A stretch of 64,000 nucleotides of DNA from Halostella pelagica (GTDB lineage: Archaea > Halobacteriota > Halobacteria > Halobacteriales > Natronoarchaeaceae), in the NCBI GenBank assembly GCA_005954745.1, contig CP040678.1, positions 930,001 to 994,000 on the forward strand. Direction: 5' to 3'. The translations under genes and the position numbers were made by a program. Positions 34,419-42,511 of this stretch are shown here, one piece after another (position 1 is the first letter of the stretch; every line of letters begins with the position of its first letter). The notes under the pieces were generated by a model that ran no database searches, was not told the DNA's origin, and saw nothing but the letters and a program-made list of their open reading frames with translations.

Positions 34419-35756
34419 GTGCGGGTGATCGTCATCGGTGCGGGAGAAGTCGGGTCGAGCATCGCCGCGAGTCTCTCGAAGTCGCACGAGGTCGTCGTGA
34501 TCGACACCGACGAGGAGCGCGTCGAGTCGCTGACCTACGACCTGGACGTTCTCGCTATCGAAGGGGACGGGACATCTCTGGACACGTTGACGGAAGCCCG
34601 CGCGTCGGACGCCGACATGGTCATCGCGAGCACCGACAACGACGAGACGAACATCGTCGCGTGCTCGACGACCGAGACGATATCGGACGCGTTCACCATC
34701 GCACGCGTGAAGAAGACCTCGCTGCTGCGAACGTGGGAGAACTCACCCGGCGCGTTCGGTGTCGATTTTATGGTCAGCGTCGACCTTCTCACGGCCGAGA
34801 CTATCGTCCGGATCGCCGGTCTCCCGGGCGCACAGGACGTAGACACGTTCTCGAACGGGAGCGTTCAGATGGCCGAGTTCGAGGTCGCCGACGAGAGCCC
34901 CATCGCGAACCAGAGCGTACAGGAGGCAGACCGCTTCGAGTCGCTCACGTTCGCCGCCATTCTCCGAAACGGCGAGGTGACGATCCCCCGCGGTGATACG
35001 GTGATCGGCTCCGGCGACCAGGTCGTCGTCATCGGAAGCCCGGGGAGCGTCCGCAAGTTCGCCGCAACGTTGACGCCCGACCCCGCTCTGGAGGAGGCCA
35101 ACGAAATCGTCGTCGTCGGCGGCGGCGAGATCGGCTTTCAGACCGCCCGCCTGTTCGAACAGCGAGGGATCAAACCGCGTCTTATCGAGCGCGACCCGGA
35201 ACGGGCCCGAGAGATAGCGGAGGCGTTGCCGGGTACCGTCGTACTCGAAAGCGACGCGACCGACATCGATTTCCTCGGCCGCGAACACGTCGACGAGGCG
35301 GACATCGTCGTCGCGGCGCTCGACAACGACGAGAAGAACTTGCTCGCCTCCCTGCTTGCGAAACGACTGGGTGCCGGTCGTACCATCGCCGTCGTCGAAG
35401 CGGGAAACTACGTCGACGTGTTCGAAGCAGTCGGCGTCGACGTGGCTGTCAACCCCCGCGAGGTGACCGCGGAGGAGATAACCCGGTTCACCCGTGAGGA
35501 ACACACCGAGAACGTCGCGCTCATCGAGGCAGACCGTGCGGAGGTGTTGGAGGTCGAGATCGACGAAGAGAGCGTTCTCGTCGGGAAGCCGATCAGCGAG
35601 GCGACCGCGGAGTTCCCGTCGGGCGTCGTCGTCGGCGCCATCACTCGCGACGACGAGTTCATCACGCCGCGCGGGGATACGGTCGTCGAACGGGGTGACC
35701 ACGTGGTCGTCTTCGTCGACACGACGGTACTTGACGAGGTCTCTCCACTCCTATGA
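34419..35756 (+). CDS. trkA: Trk potassium uptake protein TrkA (double RCK)
   Basis: Cytosolic regulator of TrkH, 445 aa, two RCK units. Unit 1: RVIVIGAGEVGSSIAASLSK (NAD/ATP-binding GxGxxG) with TrkA-C around 135-225. Unit 2: EIVVVGGGEIGFQTARLFEQ near residue 228, with a second TrkA-C to the end. GTG start; the stop overlaps trkH by 4 nt (ATGA). Binding of NAD(H) or ATP to the Rossmann domains gates the channel in characterised systems. Confidence 0.95.
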   Translation: MRVIVIGAGEVGSSIAASLSKSHEVVVIDTDEERVESLTYDLDVLAIEGDGTSLDTLTEARASDADMVIASTDNDETNIVACSTTETISDAFTIARVKKTSLLRTWENSPGAFGVDFMVSVDLLTAETIVRIAGLPGAQDVDTFSNGSVQMAEFEVADESPIANQSVQEADRFESLTFAAILRNGEVTIPRGDTVIGSGDQVVVIGSPGSVRKFAATLTPDPALEEANEIVVVGGGEIGFQTARLFEQRGIKPRLIERDPERAREIAEALPGTVVLESDATDIDFLGREHVDEADIVVAALDNDEKNLLASLLAKRLGAGRTIAVVEAGNYVDVFEAVGVDVAVNPREVTAEEITRFTREEHTENVALIEADRAEVLEVEIDEESVLVGKPISEATAEFPSGVVVGAITRDDEFITPRGDTVVERGDHVVVFVDTTVLDEVSPLL

Positions 35757-37282
35757 ACGTTCGCGTCGACTGGCGGGCGAGCGTTAGTCTCGTCGGGACT
35801 GTCGTGAAGTATCTCGCAGTCGCTCTCCTACTGCCGCTACTGGTCGCTCTGTGGTACGGCGATGGGCTGGTTACGTTCGGAGCGACTATTCTCTTCGCCG
35901 TGCTGTTCGGTTGGTCACTGGAGCAATTCGACGACGACCCCGATCTCGGTGCGCGCGAAGGGTTCCTGATGGTCGGGCTGACGTGGCTTACGGTCGCGTT
36001 CGTCGGTGCCGTCCCCTACCTTATCGCAGGCAACGGCACCGTCGCGCAACCGTCGTATGCGCTGTTCGAGAGCATGAGCGGATTCACGACGACGGGAGCG
36101 ACCGTGATGGGGGACATCTCCTTCGACACCCACTCCCGAGCGTTGATGCTGTGGCGTCAGCAGACGCAGTGGCTCGGCGGGATGGGTATCGTCGTTCTCG
36201 CGGTCGCTATCCTCCCCGAACTCTCAGTCGGCGGTGCACAGTTGATGGACGCGGAAGCGCCCGGGCCCGGTATCGAGAAACTCACGCCTCGAATAGCCGA
36301 AACCGCCCGGGTGCTGTGGCTCGTCTACCTCGGGTTCACGGTCGTGGAATTCCTGCTGCTGTACGGACTCCATCTCGCAGGCCACGCGCCGAACATGACG
36401 CTGTATAACGCGGTTGCGCACCCGCTGACGACGATGCCGACCGGCGGGTTCTCGCCGGAGGCACGAAGCATCGAGGCGTTCTCGGCGGTCGTCCAGTGGG
36501 TGATCATTCCATTCATGGTCGTCGCCGGGACCAACTTCGCGCTGTTCTGGCACGTCGTTCGCGGCGAGTCCTCGAACCTGTTCGGTGACAGCGAGTTCCG
36601 CTTCTACGCCGGCGCTATGGGTGCGCTCTCTGCCATCGCCGCGGTGATACTGTTCGTCGGGCCGACGCTGCTCGGTCCGTCGAACCCCGTCGAAGTCGCC
36701 GGCCAGGGAGAGTCGTCAGTACGCCACGCGGCGTTCAATATCGTCTCTATCGTCACGACGACGGGGTACGCGAGCATGGACTTCCAGGCCTGGAGCGGCC
36801 CGGCCAAGTACGTTCTCGTGTTCGCCATGTTCGTCGGCGGGAGCGCCGGGTCGACCGGCGGCGGGATCAAGATAATCCGCTGGCTGGTGATCCTCAAATC
36901 GATCCGCCGAGAACTGTTCACCACCGTCCACCCCGAGGCCGTCTCCCCCGTCCGCCTCGCCGGGAAGGCGCTGGACGAGCGCGCACTGCGAGGGATCTAC
37001 GCCTTCTCCCTGCTTTATTTCGTGCTCTTTTTGATGGGCGCGCTGCTGCTCGCCGTCGACGCCTCCCGCGTCGGCCTCGAACTATCAGTGGTCGAAGCCG
37101 TCACGGCGTCGGCGGCGACGCTTGGGAACATCGGTCCGGGGCTGGGAATGGTCGGCCCGATGGGGAGTTACATTGATTTCCCTGCATCGTCGAAGCTGCT
37201 GATGGTCGGTCTGATGTGGATCGGACGGCTGGAGATAATCCCAGTTCTGGTACTGCTCACGTCGGGCTACTGGCGGAGTTGA
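35753..37282 (+). CDS. trkH: TrkH-family potassium transporter
   Basis: 509-aa membrane pore protein. Four P-loop repeats are visible with their selectivity glycines: SGFTTTGATVMG, MPTGGFSPEA, TTTGYASMDF and AATLGNIGPGLG. GGSAGSTGGGIKIIRWLV precedes the last repeat. It mediates K+ entry, essential for the salt-in strategy. Translationally coupled to trkA. Not identical to the second TrkH at 49991. Confidence 0.95.
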   Translation: MNVRVDWRASVSLVGTVVKYLAVALLLPLLVALWYGDGLVTFGATILFAVLFGWSLEQFDDDPDLGAREGFLMVGLTWLTVAFVGAVPYLIAGNGTVAQPSYALFESMSGFTTTGATVMGDISFDTHSRALMLWRQQTQWLGGMGIVVLAVAILPELSVGGAQLMDAEAPGPGIEKLTPRIAETARVLWLVYLGFTVVEFLLLYGLHLAGHAPNMTLYNAVAHPLTTMPTGGFSPEARSIEAFSAVVQWVIIPFMVVAGTNFALFWHVVRGESSNLFGDSEFRFYAGAMGALSAIAAVILFVGPTLLGPSNPVEVAGQGESSVRHAAFNIVSIVTTTGYASMDFQAWSGPAKYVLVFAMFVGGSAGSTGGGIKIIRWLVILKSIRRELFTTVHPEAVSPVRLAGKALDERALRGIYAFSLLYFVLFLMGALLLAVDASRVGLELSVVEAVTASAATLGNIGPGLGMVGPMGSYIDFPASSKLLMVGLMWIGRLEIIPVLVLLTSGYWRS

Positions 37283-37332
37283 TACTGTTAGCCATCCACC
37301 AGTTCCGGATCGATTGGACATCTCCGCGAACT

Positions 37333-37408
37333 GTAGTCGCCAGTGAAACGGTTCACTCCGTGATCGCCCGATAGCAGACGTTCGAGTGTGATGGCTGTCA
37401 CTGGCTAC
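37333..37408. repeat. Palindromic interspersed repeat, copy B (inverted)
   Basis: Bounded by GTAGTCGCCAGTGA and TCACTGGCTAC. Read on the minus strand it aligns with copies A and C, sharing the GGGCGATCA core and the CCGTTTCACTG end. It lies between the convergent trkH and phosphomevalonate decarboxylase genes. Confidence 0.6.
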
Positions 37409-37510
37409 CGTAGCTGAAACAGGGCCGCCGGCAGTCTGATCGGAACGCCCCGACTGATGGAACGCAGTGACTGACCGAACGGCGTCCGTTGGCCGGGAGA
37501 AAACGGCCGT

Positions 37511-38494
37511 TCAGAAGAGGTGTTCGCTCTCCGCTAACACCTGTGCGGGGCCGCCGACCTCCCAGATGGTTGTCTGAACGCCGACGTCTTCGAGGACTTC
37601 TTTGACCTGTTCGGCGTACTCGTCAGTGGTGTTGACGTAGACCGATGCACCGGTGTCCGTCGAGAAGTAGACCGGAATGTCTTCCTCCTTGCGGAGTTCG
37701 CGGACGGCGTTGAATATCTTGAGCGTGGCCGGTTGCCAGTACACCCATCCGGAGGGACCGGTCATCGTGGTGGCCGCGAGCGAAAGGGAGTCGTGTTCCG
37801 CGAGTTCGAAGGTACGCTCGAAGTCCCCTTCGCGGAGCGCGTCCCGGGCCTCGCCGATCTGCTCGTGGATGTGCGCGAGGCGTGACTCGAACATGTGGCT
37901 GTCTGCGGCCTCTCGGTGAGCCTCCTCGGTTTCCTTGTACGACGGGACGAGACCGATGATCGTCTTTACCTCGTCCTCGAGTGGTGTTTCGATGCGCTCC
38001 GAGCGACAGTCGTCGTCGTTGAGTCCGGCGTAGAGGTGGGAGAACCCGCCCGTGACCGCGCGGGCCGCCGACGAGGACCCGCGGCGTGCGATGGTGGATA
38101 TCTCTGGCCGAGTAGCGTCGAGTTCGGCCGCGTCGGCGAGCGCCATCGCGGCGGCGGCGAACCCGGACGAGGAAGAGCCGAGACCGACGTTCGACGGGAA
38201 GGAGTTCTCGCTCTCGATGCGGACCGGGTAGACGACGTGCGCGGCGTCGGAGCGGTCGCGCACCTCCTCGACGACTCGTTTGAGGCGGTCGAACTCGTGA
38301 CCTTCCAGTTCGTCGCCGTCGACGACGTAGGTGTCTTCCTCGTAATCGATGTCGAACTCGACGGTCGTTTTGGTGTGGCTCGGTGCCGTACAGACGCTGA
38401 TGCTGTCGTGGTACGGTAGACGCAGTCGTTCGTCTCGCATCCCGTGGTACTTGACGATCCCCTGAATCGGATGCGCCTTCGCGGTCGCTTTCAT
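37511..38494 (-). CDS. Phosphomevalonate decarboxylase (MvaD family)
   Basis: 327 aa GHMP-fold enzyme. Starts MKATAKAHPIQGIVKYHGMR; IESENSFPSNVGLGSSSSGFAAAAMAL carries the ATP loop; RRGSSSAARAVTGGFSHLY is typical of mevalonate decarboxylase relatives. In Haloferax the orthologue decarboxylates phosphomevalonate to isopentenyl phosphate, the haloarchaeal route to isoprenoid lipids. ATG at 38494 is chosen because the family begins MKATAKAHPIQG and a TTAAAC box lies 28 nt upstream. An 18-nt palindrome abuts the start. Confidence 0.92.
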   Translation of the reverse strand: MKATAKAHPIQGIVKYHGMRDERLRLPYHDSISVCTAPSHTKTTVEFDIDYEEDTYVVDGDELEGHEFDRLKRVVEEVRDRSDAAHVVYPVRIESENSFPSNVGLGSSSSGFAAAAMALADAAELDATRPEISTIARRGSSSAARAVTGGFSHLYAGLNDDDCRSERIETPLEDEVKTIIGLVPSYKETEEAHREAADSHMFESRLAHIHEQIGEARDALREGDFERTFELAEHDSLSLAATTMTGPSGWVYWQPATLKIFNAVRELRKEEDIPVYFSTDTGASVYVNTTDEYAEQVKEVLEDVGVQTTIWEVGGPAQVLAESEHLF

Positions 38495-38512
38495 ACTACA
38501 CCACGGTGTAGT
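38495..38512. promoter_or_regulatory. Operator-like palindrome before phosphomevalonate decarboxylase
   Basis: ACTACACCACGGTGTAGT: perfect 8-bp arms around two bases, directly next to the start codon and between it and the TATA box. A repressor bound here would cover the transcription start. Confidence 0.5.
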
Positions 38513-38518
38513 GGCCCC

Positions 38519-38526
38519 GCTTAAAC
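38519..38526 (-). promoter_or_regulatory. TATA box for phosphomevalonate decarboxylase
   Basis: Minus-strand GTTTAAGC centred 28 nt before the ATG at 38494. Confidence 0.55.
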
Positions 38527-38638
38527 CTCCCGGATACGGAGGTGTCAGAACGGGGGCGATAGTTTGACCGGTGCCGTGAGCCGTGTCTGACGCCGAAGTA
38601 CCGGATCGCTTAGGAACGAGGCGCTGTGAGGGTGACGT

Positions 38639-39325
38639 ATGGGAACGCCGCTTTCGCCGCGCGACGCGCAGGCCGAGGAAGTGATCCAACGACTGGAGGA
38701 AGAGTACCCCGACAGCACGATCTCGCTGAACTTCTCGAACCGTCTTGAGCTACTCATCGCGGTGATGCTGTCGGCGCAGTGTACCGACGAACGCGTGAAC
38801 AAGGAGACCGCAGCCCTCTTCGAACGGTTCGACGGCCCCGAAGAGTACGCGAACGCGGACATCGAGGAGATAAACGAACTGATCGACTCGATCACCTACC
38901 ACAACAGCAAGGCCGACTACATCAAGAGTTCCTGTCGAACCATCGTCGAGGAACACGGCGGAGCGGTGCCGGACACGATGGACGAACTGACCGAACTGAA
39001 AGGCGTCGGCCGGAAGACGGCGAACGTCGTCCTCCAGCACGGCCACGACATCGTCGAGGGGATCGTCGTCGACACGCACGTTCAGCGGATCAGCCAGCGA
39101 CTCGGGATCACCGAGGAAGAGCGCCCCGAGGCGATCGAACAGGACCTACTGGGCGTCGTCCCGGAGCGAAAGTGGCAGCAGTTCACCCACCTGCTCATCG
39201 ACCACGGCCGGGCGACGTGTACGGCGCAGAACCCGGACTGCGCCGACTGCGTGGTCGCGGACCTCTGCCCGTCGGAGAAAGGCGACGGCGAGGTCGACTT
39301 GGCGAGCGGCGAATCCTGGAACTGA
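38639..39325 (+). CDS. nth: Endonuclease III
   Basis: Base-excision DNA glycosylase/AP lyase for oxidised pyrimidines, 228 aa. LLIAVMLSAQCTDERVN; helix-hairpin-helix ELKGVGRKTANVVL with the catalytic Lys; GIVVDTHVQRISQRLG with the catalytic Asp. The [4Fe-4S] motif is exact: C-x6-C-x2-C-x5-C (CTAQNPDC, ADC, VVADLC). Its start lies 145 nt from the divergent phosphomevalonate decarboxylase gene. Confidence 0.97.
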   Translation: MGTPLSPRDAQAEEVIQRLEEEYPDSTISLNFSNRLELLIAVMLSAQCTDERVNKETAALFERFDGPEEYANADIEEINELIDSITYHNSKADYIKSSCRTIVEEHGGAVPDTMDELTELKGVGRKTANVVLQHGHDIVEGIVVDTHVQRISQRLGITEEERPEAIEQDLLGVVPERKWQQFTHLLIDHGRATCTAQNPDCADCVVADLCPSEKGDGEVDLASGESWN

Positions 39326-39334
39326 CCGGGCTAC

Positions 39335-39356
39335 CGCCGGCGGGGGTTTTTTCCCT
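39335..39356 (+). terminator. Probable terminator after nth
   Basis: Palindrome CCGCCGGCGG (39335-39344) followed within 4 nt by six T (39348-39353), just past the nth stop. Confidence 0.5.
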
Positions 39357-39419
39357 TCACTGACCCCGACCACAGTCATAAACAGCGGTCCGGCCACCCC
39401 GGATTAGGGGAGACACACA

Positions 39420-39620
39420 ATGGCAAACGAAGACGACGAGACTCCGGTCGAGTGAGACGAAGGGTACCCGCACGAGCGCGATGTCACGTTGGCACGGGAG
39501 AAAGACGAGGAGGAGAACGCCGAAGCGGAGGGGGCCGAGGACGAAGCCGAGGTCAAACAGGAGGAGGCTCGTCGTCGCACCGAGGAAAGCGGACAAGCGG
39601 GACATCGACGAAGGCTAGAC
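39420..39620 (+). pseudogene. Degenerate small acidic gene
   Basis: An ATG at 39420 opens an acidic haloarchaeal-looking frame (MANEDDETPVE) that hits TGA at 39453-39455. The same frame then continues for 50 codons of highly acidic, coding-like sequence (DEGYPHERDVTLAREKDEEE) before turning Arg-rich near 39600, the sign of a frameshift. A TCATAAAC box lies about 40 nt upstream. I read this as a gene killed by a nonsense mutation and a shift, or a sequencing error. Family not recognised. Confidence 0.4.
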
Positions 39621-39740
39621 GATCCGTCACGACGGGTGCGCGCGGGACAACGAAGAACCGCGACAACCACCGCGACGAAGGGCCGTTCCAGAGCTGAGGC
39701 CGTTTCGCCGTCCGCTTTTTCAGACGAGCGGGAATCCGAT

Positions 39741-40223
39741 TCAGAACACCTGATACTTGACGAGGTAACGAGCGACACCTAGCGCGTACGCGATGAGCCA
39801 GAAGAGGACGTAGCCGAACACGCCGACGCGAAGTCGGCGTCGCCAGTCGTCGGCGTTCTCGTGGATGTCTGAGAGCGAGACGTCCTGATTCGGTTCGGCG
39901 TACAGGTCGGACTGACGCTTCGCCTGCAGGATACGGACGATACCAGTAAGCGCAACGAGGAGCATCGCGTAGGCCTGTAACCCGAAGAACGCGTGAGCCG
40001 CGGCGAAGCCGCCGAGTTGGTCCCACAGTCGCGGAACCATCCAGACGACGACGGGCACCGTGTTGAGGACGAGACCGGTAACGATGAACTTCAGATGGTA
40101 GATGAGTACCCCCCAGGTGACCGTCTCCGTGTCGATCATAATCCACGCCCCGTAGAGATAAAACGGAAAGCTGAGCGTCACGAGGGCGGCTGCGACGGTC
40201 GCGAGGAAGACATCCGACGCCAT
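39741..40223 (-). CDS. Four-helix membrane protein (DUF7321-like)
   Basis: 160 aa, four hydrophobic helices. Histidines fall inside helices 2 and 3 (WGVLIYHLKFIVTGLVL, AAHAFFGLQAYAMLL), so heme or quinone binding is possible but unproven. It lies at the edge of the cytochrome bc1 locus and I associate it with the DUF7321 family of that neighbourhood (memory). ATG at 40223 begins the first helix; the longer frame to 40313 would run through a basic non-membrane segment. Confidence 0.75.
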   Translation of the reverse strand: MASDVFLATVAAALVTLSFPFYLYGAWIMIDTETVTWGVLIYHLKFIVTGLVLNTVPVVVWMVPRLWDQLGGFAAAHAFFGLQAYAMLLVALTGIVRILQAKRQSDLYAEPNQDVSLSDIHENADDWRRRLRVGVFGYVLFWLIAYALGVARYLVKYQVF

Positions 40224-40311
40224 AGGCCGCGGTTGGGACGGGGACGCGTTAAAACGACCGAAAGTACCTGCGTAGCGATGGATCGGCTCCGAAAACGTAC
40301 GTGAGTGCCTC

Positions 40312-40421
40312 ATACTGTCGGCTGTAATTCATCGAACAGTAGTTCGACAGCAAACGGTGTGTAAGCAAGTAACGCGGCCATACTTGCCTCGCAGTCTTCC
40401 CGTACTTACAGCCGACAGTAT
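40312..40421. mobile_element. 110-bp MITE-like element
   Basis: Exact 16-bp terminal inverted repeats (ATACTGTCGGCTGTAA at 40312-40327, its complement at 40406-40421) enclose 78 bp with no gene and an internal hairpin (GCAAGTA/TACTTGC, 40365-40387). No target-site duplication is obvious. The same end sequence recurs at 46929. Typical of a non-autonomous derivative of an insertion sequence. Confidence 0.7.
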
Positions 40422-40490
40422 CAACCGGCGAGAGCGAGATCGTCTAGATTACAGCCACTGGGACCGAGACGGTCGTCGGACAACCAACAG

Positions 40491-40496
40491 TATAAG
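40491..40496 (+). promoter_or_regulatory. TATA box of the bc1-locus first gene
   Basis: TATAAG 29 nt before the ATG at 40522; decides that start over the in-frame codon at 40357, which would run through the MITE. Confidence 0.65.
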
Positions 40497-40521
40497 CCTG
40501 TGGGGGACCGATCGCCGCATA

Positions 40522-41370
40522 ATGGCCGACTCCCCATCGTCGCCGGAAGAGGATCCGGACGACCGTGAGGCCGCCGTCCCGGCAACGGACGGGGCGTCGA
40601 ACGCGGACGACTCGCTGGGCGAACAGTCAGTCGGGGGCGATGAAACGGCGGAGATCTCGGAGGCCGAACTCCGCGAACAGGTGGAAGAGCGGTACGATTT
40701 CGACGACTTCGGGCCGCAAGACATGGCCGAAATGAGTCCCGAAGAGTGGGACGCCGCCTTCGACGACGACACGTGGATCACCGGCCGGGACCTTCTCGAC
40801 CGGGTCGAGGCGGACCTGGCGAGTCAGATCGCCGACCGTCAGGTGTTCGCCGTTCTCGAACGAAGACAGCAGGACGGAGAGCAGCGGTTGCTCGCGTACT
40901 CTGACGACGGCTACGCGCTGGTGTATCCTGACGGCACCGTCGAGGGGTTCGGTACAGTCCTTCGCGACGTCAAACCGACTATCGCGCTCTGCTCGATGGA
41001 GAGCTATACGCCGCCGGAACCGCCGGAAGGGGGCGTTTCACTTCCCGATCCCGAATCGGTGGCCGAGGGGAGCGGCGAACTCGGTAATCTCATGCTGCAA
41101 CTCATCGCCGTCATCCAGTTGCTCGCGGGCCTCGTTCTGATCGGCGCGTGGCTGTTCGCGGATATCACGGGGCTGGCGGTCATCGTCGCCGCCGGCTTTC
41201 TCTTCTTCAGTCTCGTGCTGTTCACGACTGTGGCCAACGCACGCCTCTCGGACAGGTTCCGCGCGGAGGAGTACCGCGACCGTCTGCGGGCGGTCGGTCT
41301 GGAGTCCGGCGAGTATCCGGATTTCCTCCCGTTGGAAGACGGAAAGGACGATTCTAACGAGAGCGAATGA
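40522..41370 (+). CDS. Membrane protein of the bc1 locus (DUF7319-like)
   Basis: 282 aa. A long acidic soluble part (residues 1-185) contains DFDDFGPQDMAEMSPEEWDAAF and a beta-rich segment (LLAYSDDGYALVYPDGTVEGFG). Two helices near residues 190-235 (LIAVIQLLAGLVLIGAWLF, GLAVIVAAGFLFFSLVLF) and an acidic tail follow. I associate it with DUF7319, found next to haloarchaeal bc1 genes. A role in assembly or stability of the complex is inference. Confidence 0.75.
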   Translation: MADSPSSPEEDPDDREAAVPATDGASNADDSLGEQSVGGDETAEISEAELREQVEERYDFDDFGPQDMAEMSPEEWDAAFDDDTWITGRDLLDRVEADLASQIADRQVFAVLERRQQDGEQRLLAYSDDGYALVYPDGTVEGFGTVLRDVKPTIALCSMESYTPPEPPEGGVSLPDPESVAEGSGELGNLMLQLIAVIQLLAGLVLIGAWLFADITGLAVIVAAGFLFFSLVLFTTVANARLSDRFRAEEYRDRLRAVGLESGEYPDFLPLEDGKDDSNESE

Positions 41371-41432
41371 ACCGCCAGACGGCGGTATGGGGCCGCGAAC
41401 CGATAGCAAGCGGGGGAGTGAGCATCGGTGGG

Positions 41433-41438
41433 TTTAAG
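41433..41438 (+). promoter_or_regulatory. TATA box for halocyanin 1
   Basis: TTTAAG centred 30 nt before the ATG at 41466. Confidence 0.5.
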
Positions 41439-41465
41439 CGAACTGAATCCTGAATTTCTAGGCGT

Positions 41466-42119
41466 ATGAACAGGCGGGACTTTCTGAAAACAGCCAGCGG
41501 CGTGACAGGTACCGCCGCTGTCGCCAGCGTGGCGCCACCGGCCGTCGCGCAGGAAGAAGACGACGGGAACGAAACCACGTCTTCCGACAACGAGACTGCC
41601 GGCAACGAGTCCGACGGAAACGAGACTGCCGGCGGTGGCGGTGGCGGTGGAGGGGGCGGAACCAAAACCGTCGAACTCACCGGGGACAACGTGTTCGATC
41701 CGGACGAACTGTACATCCAGCCGGGCACGACGGTCGTGTTCGAATGGACCTCCGACGGCCACAACATCCTCGTCGAGAACCAACCGGACGACGCCAACTG
41801 GGAGGGCCACGAACCCATCGAAAACGAGGGGTTCACCTACGAACACACCTTCGAAGTCATGGGCGAGTACGCCTACTACTGCAAGCCCCACGCGTCGCTC
41901 GGTATGGAGGCAACGATCACCGTCAACGAGTCCGGCCAGAACCCCGCCGCCAGCGGCGAGGGTGGTGGAGAAGTCGACCCGCACGAACTCGGCGTGCCGT
42001 TCCAGGCGCACTTCGTCGGCATAGCGACGATACTCGCGATCTTCATGTCACTCGTGTTCTCGTTCTACGTGCTGAAATACGGCGAATCGCCGAACACGAG
42101 TAGCCCCAACAGGAAGTAA
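41466..42119 (+). CDS. Halocyanin-domain blue-copper protein 1
   Basis: 217-aa exported electron carrier. Tat signal (NRRDFLKTASG), acidic Asn/Thr-rich linker and Gly run, then a plastocyanin-type domain from about residue 68: ligand His in DGHNIL and Cys, His, Met in YCKPHASLGM. A C-terminal helix (ATILAIFMSLVFSFYVLKYG) anchors it to the membrane. First of the genes leading into the Rieske/cytochrome b operon, so it likely takes electrons from that complex. The copper domain is nearly identical to halocyanin 2 at 48662. Confidence 0.93.
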   Translation: MNRRDFLKTASGVTGTAAVASVAPPAVAQEEDDGNETTSSDNETAGNESDGNETAGGGGGGGGGGTKTVELTGDNVFDPDELYIQPGTTVVFEWTSDGHNILVENQPDDANWEGHEPIENEGFTYEHTFEVMGEYAYYCKPHASLGMEATITVNESGQNPAASGEGGGEVDPHELGVPFQAHFVGIATILAIFMSLVFSFYVLKYGESPNTSSPNRK

Positions 42120-42122
42120 ACC

Positions 42123-42509
42123 ATGTCATCAGAAGGAAGCAAATACGGCGACATTCACCGCTACGAACCGGCGCGGGAGAGCACCGCATCGGCGATAGCT
42201 ATCGTGTTGCTGACAGTCATCGAAGTCGTGTTCGTCGGACTCTTCACGTACGGTCTGGTCAACGGCTGGGGATACGTCGAAACGGGGAACATGTACCTCG
42301 GGTTCATCCTCGCCGTCATCTTCATCGACCTGGCCTTTATCCTCCTGCTGTACCGCAAGGAGTTTCTCCCCGACGTGATGATCGTCAAGAAGCGCCGGCG
42401 CAAGTGGGAGGACCTCTACGTCCGAGAGGAGGACGCTGAGGGCGAAGAACTCGGCGGGAACGCATGGGAGCACGTCAAACGCGCAGTCTACCCGTACTAC
42501 AAAAAGTAA
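42123..42509 (+). CDS. Two-helix membrane protein (DUF7318-like)
   Basis: 128 aa. Short N-terminal tail, two helices (AIAIVLLTVIEVVFVGLFTYG; MYLGFILAVIFIDLAFILLL), then a basic/acidic cytosolic end with KKRRRKWEDLYVREED. Sits 3 nt after halocyanin 1 and 2 nt before Rieske. I associate it with DUF7318, always in this operon as far as I recall; probably an accessory subunit (inference). Confidence 0.78.
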   Translation: MSSEGSKYGDIHRYEPARESTASAIAIVLLTVIEVVFVGLFTYGLVNGWGYVETGNMYLGFILAVIFIDLAFILLLYRKEFLPDVMIVKKRRRKWEDLYVREEDAEGEELGGNAWEHVKRAVYPYYKK

Positions 42510-42511
42510 CT

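Noticed and set aside
39453-39455. In-frame TGA as a selenocysteine codon
   Set aside because: Haloarchaea are not known to use selenocysteine, no SECIS-like hairpin is evident, and the downstream frame decays.
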